Notes: generated by a model from the sequence alone, not told the origin. A DNA stretch of 64,000 nt from Anagrus nilaparvatae (GCA_022575985.1 JAKSXM010000007.1:36706501-36770500); one strand, 5' to 3'. Shown: positions 25,240-37,431, counted from the first letter of the stretch. A program made the numbers and translations.

Positions 25240-26600
25240 AATAAGTAACTTAAGAAAAATGAAATTTTGGTAATTTTTTGATTTATTTAGTTTAATAGAA
25301 ATTAATTAATTGTAATTTTCCCGATATATGCAAATGCAGTTAAATTTTGAATTTTGAGAATTTCGTTATTTTGGATTTTTGCAATTAAATTTTTCCTTTG
25401 GAAGATTAATTTAAGCAATATTTTGATAAATTTACTTTAGTACGAGATAATTAATTATGTATTTACTGATGGGCATTAAAAATGCAGTTAGTTTTTAAAT
25501 TTAAAAAATGTTGCTATTTTCTTAATTTTTATGGATGAAAGTTTTCATTAGCTAGGGTCAGTGGCTCCAAACTATATAGAATTTCAGGCCAATATAATTT
25601 ACTTGGAATAAAGAAAAAATTTTCGTTTAATATAAGTCAATTATTTAAGTTATTTGTTCATAAATTTACCGCTAGGTATAAAAATGAAGTTAATTTTAAA
25701 TTTACAAACTTTCAGTATTTTATGATTTTTGCTTTTAAAAATTGTTTTTGCAAGATTAATTTTGGCAATATTTTGGAAATTCTAGTTTATTATGAGTTAA
25801 TTAATCAAAGATTTACCGATAGATATAAAAAATGCAGTTAAATTTTGGTTTCGGAAAGTTTCAGTATTTTATGGTTTTTGCCCTAAAAAATTGTTTTTGC
25901 AAAATTACTTTTGATAATGTTTTGAAAATTTCAGTTTAATATGAGTTAAATAATTAATAATTAATTTACCGATAGATGAAAAAAATTTTAGTATTTTATG
26001 ATTTTTGGCCTAAAAAATTGTTTTTCGTAAATTTAATTTTGGTTACATTTTGAAAATTTTAGTTTGACCTGAGTTAATTAATCAAAGATTTACCAATAGG
26101 TATAAAAAATGCAGTTAAATTTTGGTTTTGGAAAATTTCAGTAAACGGTAATTATAAGTTATGTTATAAGAAAAGAAGATAAAAAATTTCATTGAATATA
26201 AGTTAATAAATTTAATTATTAAAAATAAATTATATTTAATTGTAATTTAATAAAAGTTTGGTTTTAATAAAATTTGCATTGAAAAATTGCCTTTAGAACG
26301 TTAATTTCAGCAATATTTTGATAAGTTAGGGTTTAAAATAAGTTAATTGATCTTAATTTTATCAATAGATGTAAAATATGTAGTTAATTTTTTAAAATTT
26401 TTAGTGTTTTAAGATTTTTGCGCTAAAAAAAAATTCTTTTGCAAAGCTAATTTTGGCAATATTTCGATATAATTAAATATAATATGAGTTAATTTATTAT
26501 AATTATATCAACAGATGAAAAAAAGTGCAGTTAAAATTATAATTTGTAGAGATTGATTATTTTGAATTTTTGCATTGAAAAAATTGTTTTGTGTATTCGA
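25240..26600 (+). repeat. Degenerate tandem repeats, about 150-200 bp units
   Basis: Units built from GCAGTTAAATTTT, TATTTTATGATTTTTGCC, AAAAAATTGTTTTTGCAA and TTTTGGCAATATTTTG recur at least six times with large length variation. No coding region is seen. Confidence 0.7.
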
Positions 26601-27299
26601 ATCAGATTTCGCATCATGGTGACATGGTGTAGGATATTACGGAAGTAGATAAGCATAAAAAAGAAAAAAATGTATACATGTATTTAGCGTGAAATTTCAT
26701 TCAAGTATATGAAGTTTATTTGCAATGTTGTCATATGAAATTAATAAAATAAGTAAAATATGTAAAACAAAATATCATACATTTTGTTCTGTAAATTAAG
26801 TGTACATTCTGTGTATATGAAGTGTACATTCTAAGAAAATTAACAAAAACACGTATTAAATTTAATTTAAATTTCTTTTCAGGTACAAATTTTTAATAAA
26901 TTAAAAAGTTTAATTATAATACATTATCATATCATAATAAAAAAGAAAATTTTTTTTTTTTATTTTTTTATTATTTTTTTTTTTTTTAACGTTTAGTTAT
27001 TTATTTATTTATCCACTTATATTTCTAATTTCAATAAAAAAAATAAAAAATAATATTCATATTATATAATATATATTTCATTCTTAGTAATTATGTTTCG
27101 GTCTATTTTTTTTTTTTTATAAATTTCTCCTTTTACTGAATCTCCTTTCTGCATGTCCCACATTTTGATATCATTTTATTTAAATTACTTACATACTATT
27201 TACTTATATACTATTTAATTTTATTATACTTTTATTGAATTATTTTATTTTATTAATATATTTCTTTTTTATATTAACAAAATAACATCAATTTATAGG

Positions 27300-27610
27300 A
27301 CATACATTATTGAGCTTCAGTTACATCTCCCGTATTTCCTCGGAACTTTACTCTGAAACAAAGAGTATGAACTTGCTGCGCTGTACTGCATCTATTTGTC
27401 AACCGATTGTCCCAGAGTAAACCGCTTCTCTGCAATTAGGCGCAGTTATATTTTTTTGCGTTAGATTATATGTGAGGGCCATTCACCTCTCTTCCCAGAT
27501 TCAGGAATCTAGCTCACCCCACTACGATGCAAGGGCCATTCATCCTTAAATTTAGGGATCGAAGATCTAGCTCGCCCCACAAGTTCGATCCAAACAATCA
27601 TTTCCAACTG
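27300..27610. other. Less AT-rich patch with internal direct repeat
   Basis: AGGGCCATTCA...GATCTAGCTC.CCCCAC-like sequence occurs twice (27475-27530 and 27528-27585). Possibly the end of an unknown repeat family. The flanking 26.6-27.3 and 27.6-28.05 kb are poly-T and poly-A rich with nothing recognisable. Confidence 0.4.
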
Positions 27611-28049
27611 GGTAAAATCCCGAGCAGTTTAGGGAAGAACAGAAATTTATTTACATTTTTACCTTTCATAATTATAAATTTTTCTTTTGTAATTGAAAAA
27701 TTTTATCCTTTTGTGTATATAAAATTATTTATTAACAATATTTAGGAAATTTAATTTATCGTATTATTAACTGCTCTTTTTTTTTGAAAAATAAAATAAA
27801 TAAATAATTAAATAGAACAATAACTTTTGACATTAATTTTTTTTTTTTTTTTAATTTTTTTTTTTTTTTTTTTTCTTTTTTTTTTTTCAAAAATTTATAC
27901 TCATTTATTAATTTTAAGACAAGAAGAGACAAAAGGGAATTATAACCAAGAATGTACTCAAATAAAATTAAAAAAGCATTTTATGTGTGTAAATTGTGTA
28001 TATACGTATTTTTTGTGTGTATAATTTAATAATTTAATAATGATTTTTG

Positions 28050-28450
28050 ATATAAGGTCAATTTTAACAAAATTAAATAAATTTTGAATTAAAAGCATTA
28101 AAATTAATATCGGTTAGCTGTTCATTATATAAAAAATTAAATAGGATTTAAATATTAAGAATTGTGAAATTTTTAGATTTTTGGCCTAGAATTTTGCGTT
28201 TATAAGGTCAATTTTAGCAAAATTAAATAAATTTTTGTTTAATAGCGTTGAAATTAATATCGGCAACCTGTTCAGTATATAAAAAATTGATTCGATTTAA
28301 AATTTTTAAAATTGTATATTTTTTTAGATTTTTGTCTATAATTTTGCCATTTTTAGGTTAATTTTAGCAAAATTAAATAAATTTTGGCTTAAAAGCGTTG
28401 AAATTTATATTAGTTTGCAGTTTATTATAAAAAAATCAATTAGGATTTAA
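28050..28450 (+). repeat. 143-bp tandem repeat, three copies
   Basis: Units begin near 28055, 28199 and 28341 with GGTCAATTTTAGCAAAATTA, each containing AAAGCGTTGAAATTAATATC-like and TATAAAAAATT segments. Confidence 0.8.
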
Positions 28451-28954
28451 ATTTCAAGAACTTTATTAAATATTAGTTTTTAGTATGCATGAGTAAAAAG
28501 GTTAGTATTTTATATTGAATAGAAAAAATTTTATTAATTTTATAAACAAAAAGTCGGATGACTGAAGTGTAGTTAAGTATATTTAATTTTACGAGGATTC
28601 TATAAAAAAATATTTTAGAATTTGGATACGTAAAGCCAATCTATTTTTAGGCGTCGGGAAAATAATAAAGTTTGAAAATATAAATTGAGAATATAAATTT
28701 TGTTTATTTTTTTAATGATATAATTTTTTTTTTTTTTTTTTTTTTTTAATTGTTTTACCGTAATTAGGGTAAAAAAGGATTTTGATACGTAATCTTGCAG
28801 CTTATTCTAAAAAAAAAAAATTTACAGATTTTTATTTAAAAAAAAAATTATCTAATATATCTTGGAGATTTACGAAAGAAAGAAAAAAGAAAGTTTTATT
28901 AAAGGGCACTTATCTGTTGGATAAAGCTGACACTGCTTAGATTGCTGCTACACG

Positions 28955-29225
28955 GTTTAGTAATGCCTGGCTTGCTGCTTGACATAGCTTAGCACTGCTA
29001 ATAGCACTGGTAATAAATAGCTTGGGTTACAGCTTGGTTTACAGATAGATAAAAATGCTGCGATGTTCCAGATATTCATTATATTCGCTTGACAGCTTGG
29101 CTTGCGGCTTCGATAAACAGCTTGGCTTACGGCTTCAATAAACAGCATGGATTATGATCTCATGGACTTGGCTTATGACTTCAATAAACAGCTTGGTTTA
29201 CGGCTTCAATAAATAGCTTGGATGT
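28955..29225 (+). repeat. GCTTGGCTTACGGCTTCAAT minisatellite
   Basis: About eight variants of a 25-27 bp unit (AGCTTGGCTTACGGCTTCAATAAAC family). The same unit occurs at about 59410-59530. It sits at the 5' inside edge of the LTR element in its own orientation. Confidence 0.85.
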
Positions 29226-29299
29226 ATAGTTTTTTCTCTGATGGTAATGTTGATGTATAACGGCTTAAATTGTCTTGGTGGTGTTCGATATTTGATTGA

Positions 29300-29485
29300 T
29301 TAGAACTGAGCTTCTTCTTTGAGCTTGATGGTGTATTTTACTGTTATAGTTACTTTATTGCTTACTTTATTTATTGATAAAATTTCGTGATTAGAAATTT
29401 TGAAGTTTTCTACTTTTTTATCTTTTTGGCAATTTTTACAGTTTGGATATATGCAATTATAGTAAAGATGTCCTTTATTTGTCAT
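29300..29485 (-). CDS. Short ORF at 5' inside edge of LTR element, unknown
   Basis: 61 codons, minus strand, beginning about 60 nt after the predicted primer-binding site in element orientation. It shows a cysteine cluster (CIYPNCKNCQ) and a lysine-rich basic tail. A related, frame-disturbed copy exists at 59600-59820 (YTCIYPNCQ), so the sequence is a repeated part of this retrotransposon family. It could be the start of a degenerate gag or a leader ORF. The family match is to another copy in this window only; function is unknown. Confidence 0.3.
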   Translation of the reverse strand: MTNKGHLYYNCIYPNCKNCQKDKKVENFKISNHEILSINKVSNKVTITVKYTIKLKEEAQF

Positions 29486-29564
29486 AAAAATTTAAAAATT
29501 TTATCTTGATAGGTAGTATGCTAATGTTCCTTCTTATCAGCTTTCAACTTGAGGAGCCAATTTC

Positions 29565-30478
29565 TGTTACGTATCCTGAGGTTTAATTCGGGATACGTAA
29601 TATATAAATAAATATAAATAAGTTTTATCCTGGGGATATTGAGTGCCCCAGGTATTTTAATACTTATATATGATTAAAGTTGATTTGTGTTGATGAATTT
29701 TGTAGATATGTTGATGACTTCGTGGTATTAGAGCTGGTTAAACTTAACTGCGTTAAGTTCTAGATTATTGAAGGAAGTTATCATAATTAAATAAACACAC
29801 TGAATACTTTAGTTTAATTCACTGACTTTATTATAAGTATGAAAAAAAAAGTACTTTATTATAAATATGAAAAAGCGTCTAAGTCATAAGTCTGAATGAA
29901 TGATTATACTAATGAATGATTAAACTCGGAAGTCTGTTCTAATCGAATATAAGTCTCCTAAACTAGACCTCATGTTAGTAGGCCAGTTATCATGGGAGTA
30001 TGTTAGAGTAACTGAGAGGAACTGACAGGAACTGAATTTAGGGCAGTTGCGGGTATATTATATAAACTAATTAGTAACTGCCCAGGTACTTGAATTTAGG
30101 TGGGATTGTCCAATACGCGGAAGCGTTGGTCTCGTCACGTCCAATTAACGAAAGCGTCGTTGATTATTTCGGGGGAAATCGTGAGGGGATTGATGCAACT
30201 CTTTGTTGCCTAAAATAGTTCTAAATGCGTCATTAATGACCTTCGATTTTATATTTCTGTCAATTTATAAGGAGCCGGATCTGAATTGGTGAAATAGGAT
30301 ATTAAAGAATGTATGAAAGAGGAAATGCAGGTATGTTAGCTCGATTTACGAGCTAACATAAGCAGGAATAATTATATATAAATGTATAAATAAATATATA
30401 AATATTGATATAATTAAATATATAAATATTAAAGAATGCGGATGCGATAGCTCGAATTATGACCTATCATACGTAACA
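29565..30478 (-). repeat. Right LTR (5' LTR in element orientation)
   Basis: 914 bp. Flanked on the inside by the likely primer-binding site and on the outside by the ACAG target duplication. The inserted stretch near 30004-30040 repeats GAACTGA-type words and looks like a local duplication after insertion. Confidence 0.9.
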
Positions 30479-31436
30479 ACAGACGAATGAAATTTTATTA
30501 TATTTTCATAGAAAAAACGAAATAAAATATACATTTACAATTTATAAAGTTATGAAATATTCATAAAGTTTTGGACAATCAATATGACTTTTGCAATAAA
30601 ATATTTTTTTGTGTAAATTTTATTTTTTCATGTTTAGGACAGACGAATGAAATTTTATAATATTTTCATATACAAAACGAAATATAATATACATTGACAA
30701 TTTATAGAGTTACGAACAATCAATATGACTTTTGCAATAAAATATATTTTTTTAAAATTTTTATTTTTTTATGTTTAGGTCAGAAGAATGATATTTAATG
30801 ATATTTTCATAGAAAAAACAAAATAAAATATATATTGAAAATTTATAAGTTGAAAACAATCAATATAAGATTTGTAATAAAATATTTCTTTTAGAAATTT
30901 TTTTTTTCATATTTAAGACTGAATGAAATTTTTTGAAATTAACATATATAAAACGAAATAAGATATATTGGACATTTATAAAGTTATGAACAATCAATAT
31001 GACTTTTGCAGAAAAGATTTTAGTTGAAATTTAATTTATATATGAAATTTCTAAAGTTAGGGAAAATCAACATGCCTTTTGCAATAAAATATTTTTTTTG
31101 GAAATTTTTATAGTTTCAAGTTTAAAACAGATGAATGATATTTTAAAATATTTTAATATATAAAATTAAATAAAATACATATTGCAAATTTCAAAAGTGG
31201 CAAACAATTAATACGACTTTTGTAATATAATATTTTTTTTTTTAATTTTCTTTTCTTCATGTTTAAAACAGAGGAATGAAATTTTATAATCTTTTCATAT
31301 AAAAAACAAAATATAATATACATTGACAATTTATAGAGTCATGAACAATTAATATGACTTTTGCAATAAAATATTTTTTTTAAATAATATTTTCATAGAA
31401 GAAACCAAATTAAATATACAATGGCAATTTATAAAA
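30479..31436 (+). repeat. Satellite array that received the LTR element
   Basis: About six units of 140-165 bp with ACAGACGAATGAAATTTTAT, AAAACGAAATAAAATATAC and CAATCAATATGACTTTTGC. The left edge of the array is at 10775-10852, on the other side of the LTR insertion. Confidence 0.85.
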
Positions 31437-31765
31437 TTGTGAAAAATCAATATGATTAAAAAGAATTGAAATTACAACATTTCTATAAAACCAGACAGCA
31501 TTTGAGAACATTCAAGTGGGGAACATACTGCTAAATTCAATACTAATATTTGAATGCTATCATTTCTTAAAAACATTGAAATTACAACATTAATTTGTGA
31601 AAAATCAATATGATTAAAAACAATTGAAATTACAACATTTCTATAAAACAAGACAGCATTCGAGAACATTTAAGTGGGGAACATCCTGCTAAATTCAATA
31701 CCAATATTTCAATGCTATCATTTCTTAAAAACATTGAAATTACAACTTTTTTATGAAACAGGGAA
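31437..31765 (+). repeat. 160-bp direct repeat, two to three copies
   Basis: GTGAAAAATCAATATGATTA starts a unit at about 31439 and again at about 31598. Each includes AGACAGCATT.GAGAACATT and AAGTGGGGAACAT. A third, weaker copy runs to about 31935. Confidence 0.8.
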
Positions 31766-31967
31766 AAAAATTTAAAGTAGTGTTTATTTTGTGAAATTCA
31801 ATACTAATATTTCAATGCTATGATTGCATAAAAATATTTTAAATTACAAAATTTCTATAAAAGAGGTCAATATTTGAAAACACTTAAGTGGGGAATATTT
31901 TACTAAATTCCATACTAATAATTCAATATATAGATTATTCATAATAATATATAATTTATTCATAATT

Positions 31968-32360
31968 ATGAATAATTATAAGTCCGTTGCTCAAACACAA
32001 TGTAGACCTCAAATAGTAACACTTGATAATGAAAGGTTACCTCCCTTAAACATACCCCATTTTAGCGATAATTATACTGCTTGGGAAGCTTTTAGGGACA
32101 TGTTTAGATCCTCAGTAATTAACAGGAAGAATTACTCAAACATAGCAAAATTACAACAGCTGATTTCAGTTTTAAAAGATGATACAGCTACTATAGCTGC
32201 TTCATATCAACCTACTGATAATAATTTAGAAGAAATTTGGAGTAAGCTTAAGAAGAGGTATAAAGTCAAGAAAAGAATTGTTCATCCTCATATGTCACTT
32301 TTATACTCTCTTAAGCCTATTATCAAATCTTCTGCTTCTGAATTAAAAAAAATTCTTTAG
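31968..32360 (+). pseudogene. BEL/Pao gag N-terminus (DUF1759-type), truncated
   Basis: Starts at ATG 31968. It encodes a gag-like segment, LPPLNIPHFSDNYTAWEAFRD ... FRSSVINRKNYSNIAKLQ ... SLKPIIKSSASELKK, which is the DUF1759 region of BEL/Pao gag polyproteins. The usual protein goes on for many hundreds of residues through gag and an A17 peptidase. Here it stops at TTAG 32360, exactly where a LINE tail (TTATC repeats) begins on the other strand, so the LINE insertion truncated it. No continuation is found on the far side of the LINE. It would form the particle in an intact element. I am fairly sure of the family and sure it is broken. Confidence 0.8.
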
Positions 32361-35010
32361 ATAAGATAAGATAAAGTTTATTTGCACCAAATACAAAAAA
32401 AATATATACATGTACATAAATTATAATTAATAACCTTATAGTATATAATTTGGTATAACAATGATTTGGTATATAGTCAGTTTACATATAATTTATTAAA
32501 ATTTAAAATAAAACTAAGTTAAAAGAGTGTATATATCTGGTGGAACCATCACAGAAACAGTATACTAAAATTTATTGCACCTATAATAAGTGAGTAAACA
32601 ATTAAAAAGTAAATAAAGCGTATATTAATCAACAGCAGGCTTTGAGCCATCCAATTTCAAATCTTTGGTATGAAGGTGCTTAAAGAGAGCAGCTTTAAAA
32701 CGACTTAAGGAAGGGAGGTTTTGAATAGAAATGGGTAGTGAATTCCATTTTTTACCCCCAATACCTGAAAAGAATTAGCCCCTCTCCCCTTTATGATATC
32801 AAGTACAGTCAGTTCTATAGTTTTAGACATCCCTCTTGCAGTCTGTTTAGGCCGGTGTCTTGTAAACATATTTGCTAAGTAATTTGGCTGGTTCATGCGT
32901 AGTATTTTGTAAATAATAATATTACAAAAATACAGTCTGCGTGTGTCTGTCTTAAGCCAATTCAATTTATTTCTGTATGGTGAGATATGGGCATCTTTTC
33001 TTATGCCAAAAATGTAACGAATGCCCTTGTTGCTAAGTCTTTGTATTCTGTCCAGTAAAGATGTTTCAGCATCTAAAATGACAGTGCTACAGTAGTCCAG
33101 GTGAGGTGTCTAATGAATCTCAGGGTGTATAATAGTTTGTTGACTTTTTTCTCAGTTGCAATTACCTGAGATTCCCAGGTTAGTGCATTGTCCAAAAATA
33201 AAACCAAGACTTTTTACTTCATGCACAAATGGTACTAGAGTACTTTCATTTATTTTAACACCGGGTAGATTTTGCTTATTTAGACGATTGACAAAAGTGC
33301 GTGAGCAAAAGTAACTTGCCTTGGTTTTATCAGGATTGAGATGAAGAAACATCAGCTTAGTCCATTAAGAAATTCTGCGAGCTACCATGCTTAGCGCCTT
33401 TACTCCATCGGATATGGATTCAGGAGGGACCTGAACATATACTTGAAGATCATCCGCATACAGTAAATGAAAGACATCAGGACCCAAATGTTTTGAGATC
33501 TCATTCATATAAAGGCAGAATAGAAGCGGACCCAACACAGATCCCTGTGGTACACCAAGATTGACACGGCGAGGTTCTGATAATGATGTTCTAGAGGTCA
33601 CTCTCAGTTGCCTACCTTCTAGATAAGATTTTAGCCAAATTAAAGCACTTTTAGAGAACCCCATTTCTTTTAATTTAGTCAGAAGTACAGTTGGAGAGAC
33701 GGTATCAAATGCCTTGCTGAAGTCAAACTGAAGCAGGATAGTAATGAGTCGATTACTCATTCCCATTCTGATATTTTCAGTTAACTTAAGCATTGCTGTC
33801 TCTGTACTACTAAATTGCCTAAAACCAGTTTGTTAAGGATCAAGAATTTTACCATTATTGATATATTGTGTAATTTGATCGGGCTAATTTTTTTAGTACT
33901 TTAGATAAGAAACAGAGTAAGGCTACAGGTCTAAAATCTGATGGTAAGGAGGGGATTGAGACTTTTTTTATGGCAACGAGCAAGGAGGTTTTCCAAGCCA
34001 AAGGAAAAATTCCCTGTTTAAGCGACTCATTAAATAACTGAACAAGGTAAGGACCAATAGATGGAAGAGATTTCGCAATTATACTGTGAGGAATACCATC
34101 TGTACCTGTGGCCTGTGACTTGAAATGTGCAACAGCTAAAACCACTTTATTAAAAGTAACCTCACAAAATTTAAACCCACTATCCGAGGCCGACATAATA
34201 ATTTCAGCGATATCTTGCGAGTTTTCAGTATCAGATAGTGAGACTTTAGAAAAATGGATGTTAAGGTCGTCAGGAGAAAACCCATGAAGTTCACTTTTGG
34301 GATGTGGTAGCAGGCCTAGATGTCTAAGTTCTTTCCAGAAATCATTTCCAGTAATAATTGCGTCGTCTAGTCGGTCATGTAAGAATTTATTTCTTGCTGT
34401 GGTGGATTCACCTTCTATTTGCTGTGTAAGCGTTATTATTTCGTTTAATAGTGTTTTGTTTTTGGTACGTAAGTATCTTTTTTCAGTGATTTTCTCTCGT
34501 GTATTAGAAATTGTAATCTATCATCTATCCAGGGTTCTTTACGCCTTTTTGATTTAATTGTTTTTAATGGTGATTGTTCGTCCATTGCTAGTTGCAAGTT
34601 TTTACTAAGGCAGTCTAGGCCGTTTGCTAGATCAAAATCAGGAAAATGAAAACACTGCCAATCACATTTCAACATGAACTCATAGATGTCCTCAGGAGTA
34701 ATACTTTTAAAGTTTCTATAAGTGAAGTCATTTTGAGGAGACTTAGGTATAAATAATGAGATTTCTACATCAATGAGGTGATGATCAGTGTGAAAGCGAA
34801 GAGGAATGTTATTGAAATTAATAATTTCATCATTGTCATCAACGAAGATTAGATCAAGCCAGGTTTTTGGAATGGGTAAACCAAAAAGACGATGGGTAGC
34901 ACCATGGTTAACTATTTTAAGTGATCATTCATTAGCTAAGCTTTTAATATAGCTAGAAGCAGTATTGTTAATAAGAAGATCCGCATTGAAGTCACCCATT
35001 ATGTTTCAAC
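32361..35010 (-). mobile_element. Jockey/CR1-like LINE, 5'-truncated
   Basis: Minus-strand element. Its 3' end near 32361-32385 shows a poly(A)-less microsatellite tail (TTATCTTATCTTATC) after AATAAAC. Coding sequence runs from about 35003 down to 32640 and starts inside the endonuclease, so the 5' part is missing. It interrupts a BEL gag. I did not find a clear target-site duplication. Confidence 0.82.
32640..35003 (-). pseudogene. LINE ORF2: endonuclease end, RT, C-terminus; frameshifted
   Basis: In element order: endonuclease fragment MGDFNADLL at about 35000 and TWLDLIFVDDND near 34850; a linker ORF (34445-34675); RT with GTDGIPHSII (34050-34100), QFDFSKAFDTVS (about 33715), VPQGSVLGPLL (33540) and the catalytic LLYADDLQVYV (33450-33480); thumb region (33152-33352); and C-terminal NSFQVLGVKNGIHYPF near 32740. 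The RT aspartates (FDFSKAFD, YADD) are present, but at least four frameshifts or stops separate the pieces. This enzyme would nick DNA and copy the element RNA at the target; this copy cannot. The jockey/CR1 placement is from motif style only. Confidence 0.85.
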
Positions 35011-35919
35011 GAGATCCCAACGTACATTTCTTCAAAAAAGCCGAAAAACCGATGGTTTTTTCATTTTTTTACTGGTTTTCTGGGTTTTTAAGCATGAATT
35101 TTTATTTAACTCTAAACACGTATTTTTATATGCAAATGTTATGAAATTAAATAATATAAAAACTTAAAATTTTCTATTAGCACTGGATTTAACAGGATCC
35201 CAACATATCAGAACTCAAAAATATAGAGAAACTATTGATTTTTAGCATTTTTTTCAGATATCCAGAGTTTCGAAGAACAAATAACTTTCTTTATATAATG
35301 AGGACTTACATGTAAAAATTTTATGCATTAACTATACTTAAAAATCGAAAAGCTTTCATTTGAAACTGGTTTCAACAAGTTTTCAGCGTAGAAATCGATA
35401 AATATAAAAAACCGCTAATTTTGTTACCCGATTATTGATTGAACCCGGTTTTCGTGATCAGTGACCCGAAAATCATATAGTAGAGCGAATCTCATGTTGG
35501 CCAGTGAAAATACACCCTCACTCCGCTATTTGACTGGAGTAATACCTAGATAGCAAGAGAGAATCATAAGAAGTATATGATAGAAGGAGACAATAATATA
35601 AAATTTGTTAAAAACAAAAATTTTTTTGAAGAATATGACGATTTCATTGGGAACTAATAACAATTAAAAAAAAAATTGATAAAAGTTAATTGGGAAGTAA
35701 CCGAAAAAACAGTATATAAATATAAACTGGGATATCTGTAATATTAGGAAATTCCAATGTTACAGACAGACAACTTAAGTTAAATAAAAGCGTGTAAAAA
35801 TGCAACGTAAACATTAGACGTTAAATTATGAATTATTCTAGTAAAAACTGCATCAATCGTTGTATTTTGCTTAGTTGTAGATGTAGTTTTTGAATTAGAC
35901 TTTCTTAGTTAAAATGTAT
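35011..35919. other. Intergenic DNA, no gene seen
   Basis: A repeat-like segment with AAAAACCGATGGTTTTT and GATCCCAAC words lies at 35010-35560. The remainder is AT-rich. No supported gene. Confidence 0.5.
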
Positions 35920-36778
35920 TAAAGAGAAAATCTATTAATTCCTATGATTCCGGTTCAGCAAAATTAACATTAAAAATATTGGATATTGATGGTATAGCAT
36001 TTGAGAACCTTCAAGTGTATTTGGTAATAAAATTTTATGAATGAACTTTATGATTTCTTTAATTGCTTGATTCGGGGAAATGTAGAGGGAGATAAGCAAA
36101 ATGGTTTTACCATTTGGCATAACACATTCAGCAGTACACAAATTACTGACAGGACCTTGACTTGCTTTATTGTATTGCATATTAGTAGCTTCAATTTCAA
36201 TGTGCGGAGTAAATTAAATTCCTATGCTTATTATTTTGATAAATTGCAACTCCTTCTGATGTTTAAGAAGGTCTTTGATATTGTACGATACAAGTAAAAT
36301 TTTGGATATTGATCTTAATCTCATTTTGAACCCTAGTCTTGGAAAGGTGAAGAATCATACAATTTTTCGCAATATCATGATTTAAATGGATTTAGTGGAA
36401 GTTTAAACTCTGAATATTAAAAGTTGAAATTGATAAAGCAACAAGTTGAATATTAGAGCAAAAGATTGACTGATATGTTTCTAAACGATTTCCTTGTAGC
36501 CTTTCGTATTCATCAGTAATAGAAGTTTTTGTAATTGTCCTTCCATGATACATTATTTTTGGGTTTTTATTCTCACTGACTATTAGTAGACCTTGCTCAG
36601 ATATCACTCTAGATAAACCTACATAAACTAATGCTAATTCGTGTGTTTTATTGTAAGAATATACAATTTCATCATATAAACCTCTCTGTAATTTATGCAC
36701 AGTCAGAGCGCTAGCCTGTTGAAATAGAAAATGATGTCTTTTAACCTGAATAGTTTTATTCCGATTGAATTGTATTGT
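35920..36778 (-). pseudogene. Helentron-like gene, 3' part: helicase end plus endonuclease
   Basis: Minus strand. 36392-36796 encodes the final helicase motifs of a PIF1-type helicase (FLFQQASALTVHKLQRG, LALVYVGLSRVISEQGLLIV). 35935-36180 then encodes an endonuclease-like segment (MPNGKTILLISLYISPNQAI), followed in another frame by NVNFAEPES where family members have GDFNVNF. Helicase followed by an APE-type endonuclease is the layout of Helentrons, a Helitron subgroup that moves by rolling-circle replication. The upstream part of the same gene resumes at 57320 on the other side of a nested insertion (same TSD, adjoining codons around TRRNA). Frameshifts and a small deletion in the endonuclease core mark it as dead. 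Confidence 0.75.
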
Positions 36779-36791
36779 AGCATTTCTACGT
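36779..36791 (+). repeat. Left 13-bp target duplication of the R1-like element
   Basis: AGCATTTCTACGT here is identical to 57307-57319. The sequence outside both copies belongs to one Helentron helicase gene, so the two mark the ends of a nested insertion of 20.5 kb. Confidence 0.9.
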
Positions 36792-37045
36792 GTCACGTTG
36801 GATGTGAAAAACGCATTTAACTCGGCTAAGAGCCAGATTATCTGAAAAATATACTCAGAGACTACCTCCGGGACCGATACCAGCGCTGGGACACGCTCGA
36901 TGGCACAAGAGGTAAAGAAATATAATAATAATAAATAAATAACTTAATACTTTTATTAAGCGCAGGCATAGCGCAGGGTTCAATTCTGGGCCCTGATCTG
37001 TGGAATGCCTTCTACGACGGCTTGCTAAAGATTGACCTTCCGGAG
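36792..37045 (+). pseudogene. R1-clade RT, left half
   Basis: Begins VTLDVKNAFNSA (RT motif A with its Asp) directly after the target duplication, so the element was 5'-truncated at this motif. Then come RDYLRDRYQRWDTLDGTR and GIAQGSILGPDLWNAFYDGLLKIDLPE. Stops and an AT-rich 49-bp insert (36912-36960) interrupt it. It breaks off at 37045 after DLPE; the next residues expected in R1 proteins are a few amino acids and then YADD, found at 56111. The two halves are therefore one element split by the Maverick-like insertion. Confidence 0.85.
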
Positions 37046-37107
37046 TAGTAAAAGAAGAAGGAACCCAGGCCAACGGTAAAAAACGATGATTGTGAAAAAG
37101 GGGAGTG

Positions 37108-37166
37108 GTAGTCAAGTGCTTATGTAAGAGGGTGGTTGAAGTGGTTATGTAAGAGGGTGGTTGAAG
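37108..37166 (+). repeat. 25-bp direct repeat
   Basis: TTATGTAAGAGGGTGGTTGA followed by AGTGG occurs twice in tandem near the left end of the Maverick-like element. Confidence 0.8.
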
Positions 37167-37217
37167 TGGTGATTGTTATTTAGTGTTGTATGATATGTCA
37201 ATCACGAAAGAGTTGAA

Positions 37218-37225
37218 TATAAAAG
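37218..37225 (+). promoter_or_regulatory. TATA box of the 37432 gene
   Basis: TATAAAAG lies about 70 nt upstream of a strong splice donor (AAAG|GTGAGTAT, intron start 37290) whose acceptor (TTTATCCGCAG, ends 37412) is 19 nt before the ATG. This gives a TATA box, a 5' UTR exon, a 123-nt intron and the coding exon. Confidence 0.6.
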
Positions 37226-37431
37226 TTTAACGGTTTTTGTTAAGTAGATGTAGCGTTTAAGAGTGTGTGAGAATAAATTTATAGTAAAGGTGAGTATATT
37301 CAAAAATATGTAAATTTATTTTTTAAATAATGAAAAATAATTTTTAAAAAATTATATATGTGTATAATAAGATGAAGTATTGTTTATATAATTAGTTTGT
37401 GTTTATCCGCAGTTAAGTATACTTTTTCAAT

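Larger units (their letters stand above)
10853..30478 (-). mobile_element. LTR retrotransposon insertion, 19.6 kb, Gypsy-like, no gag-pol
   Basis: Two direct LTRs (10853-11688 and 29565-30478) start TGTTACGTATCC and end ATCATACGTAACA. The flanks carry the same 4 bp, ACAG, at 10849-10852 and 30479-30482, and join two halves of one satellite array, so both ends of the insertion are certain. Orientation is minus: next to the right LTR is a plausible primer-binding site (minus strand TTGGCTCCTCAAGTTG, 29543-29558), and next to the left LTR is a purine tract (minus strand GGGAGGTAGA). The 17.9-kb interior has no gag, protease, RT or integrase that I can recognise. It has been filled by other insertions and repeats, or was always a large non-autonomous derivative. 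Confidence 0.85.

Noticed and set aside
27827..28024. Phe-rich 65-residue ORF
   Set aside because: Translation of a poly-T tract.
36912..36960. GT-AG bounded insert in the R1 reverse transcriptase, like an intron
   Set aside because: Removing it does not restore the frame (2 nt left over) and expected residues are missing around it; more likely a small A/T insertion.
37046..37070. Canonical Maverick terminal inverted repeat
   Set aside because: The left boundary starts with AGT, but no reverse-complement partner is found at 56080-56110 or elsewhere in the element.
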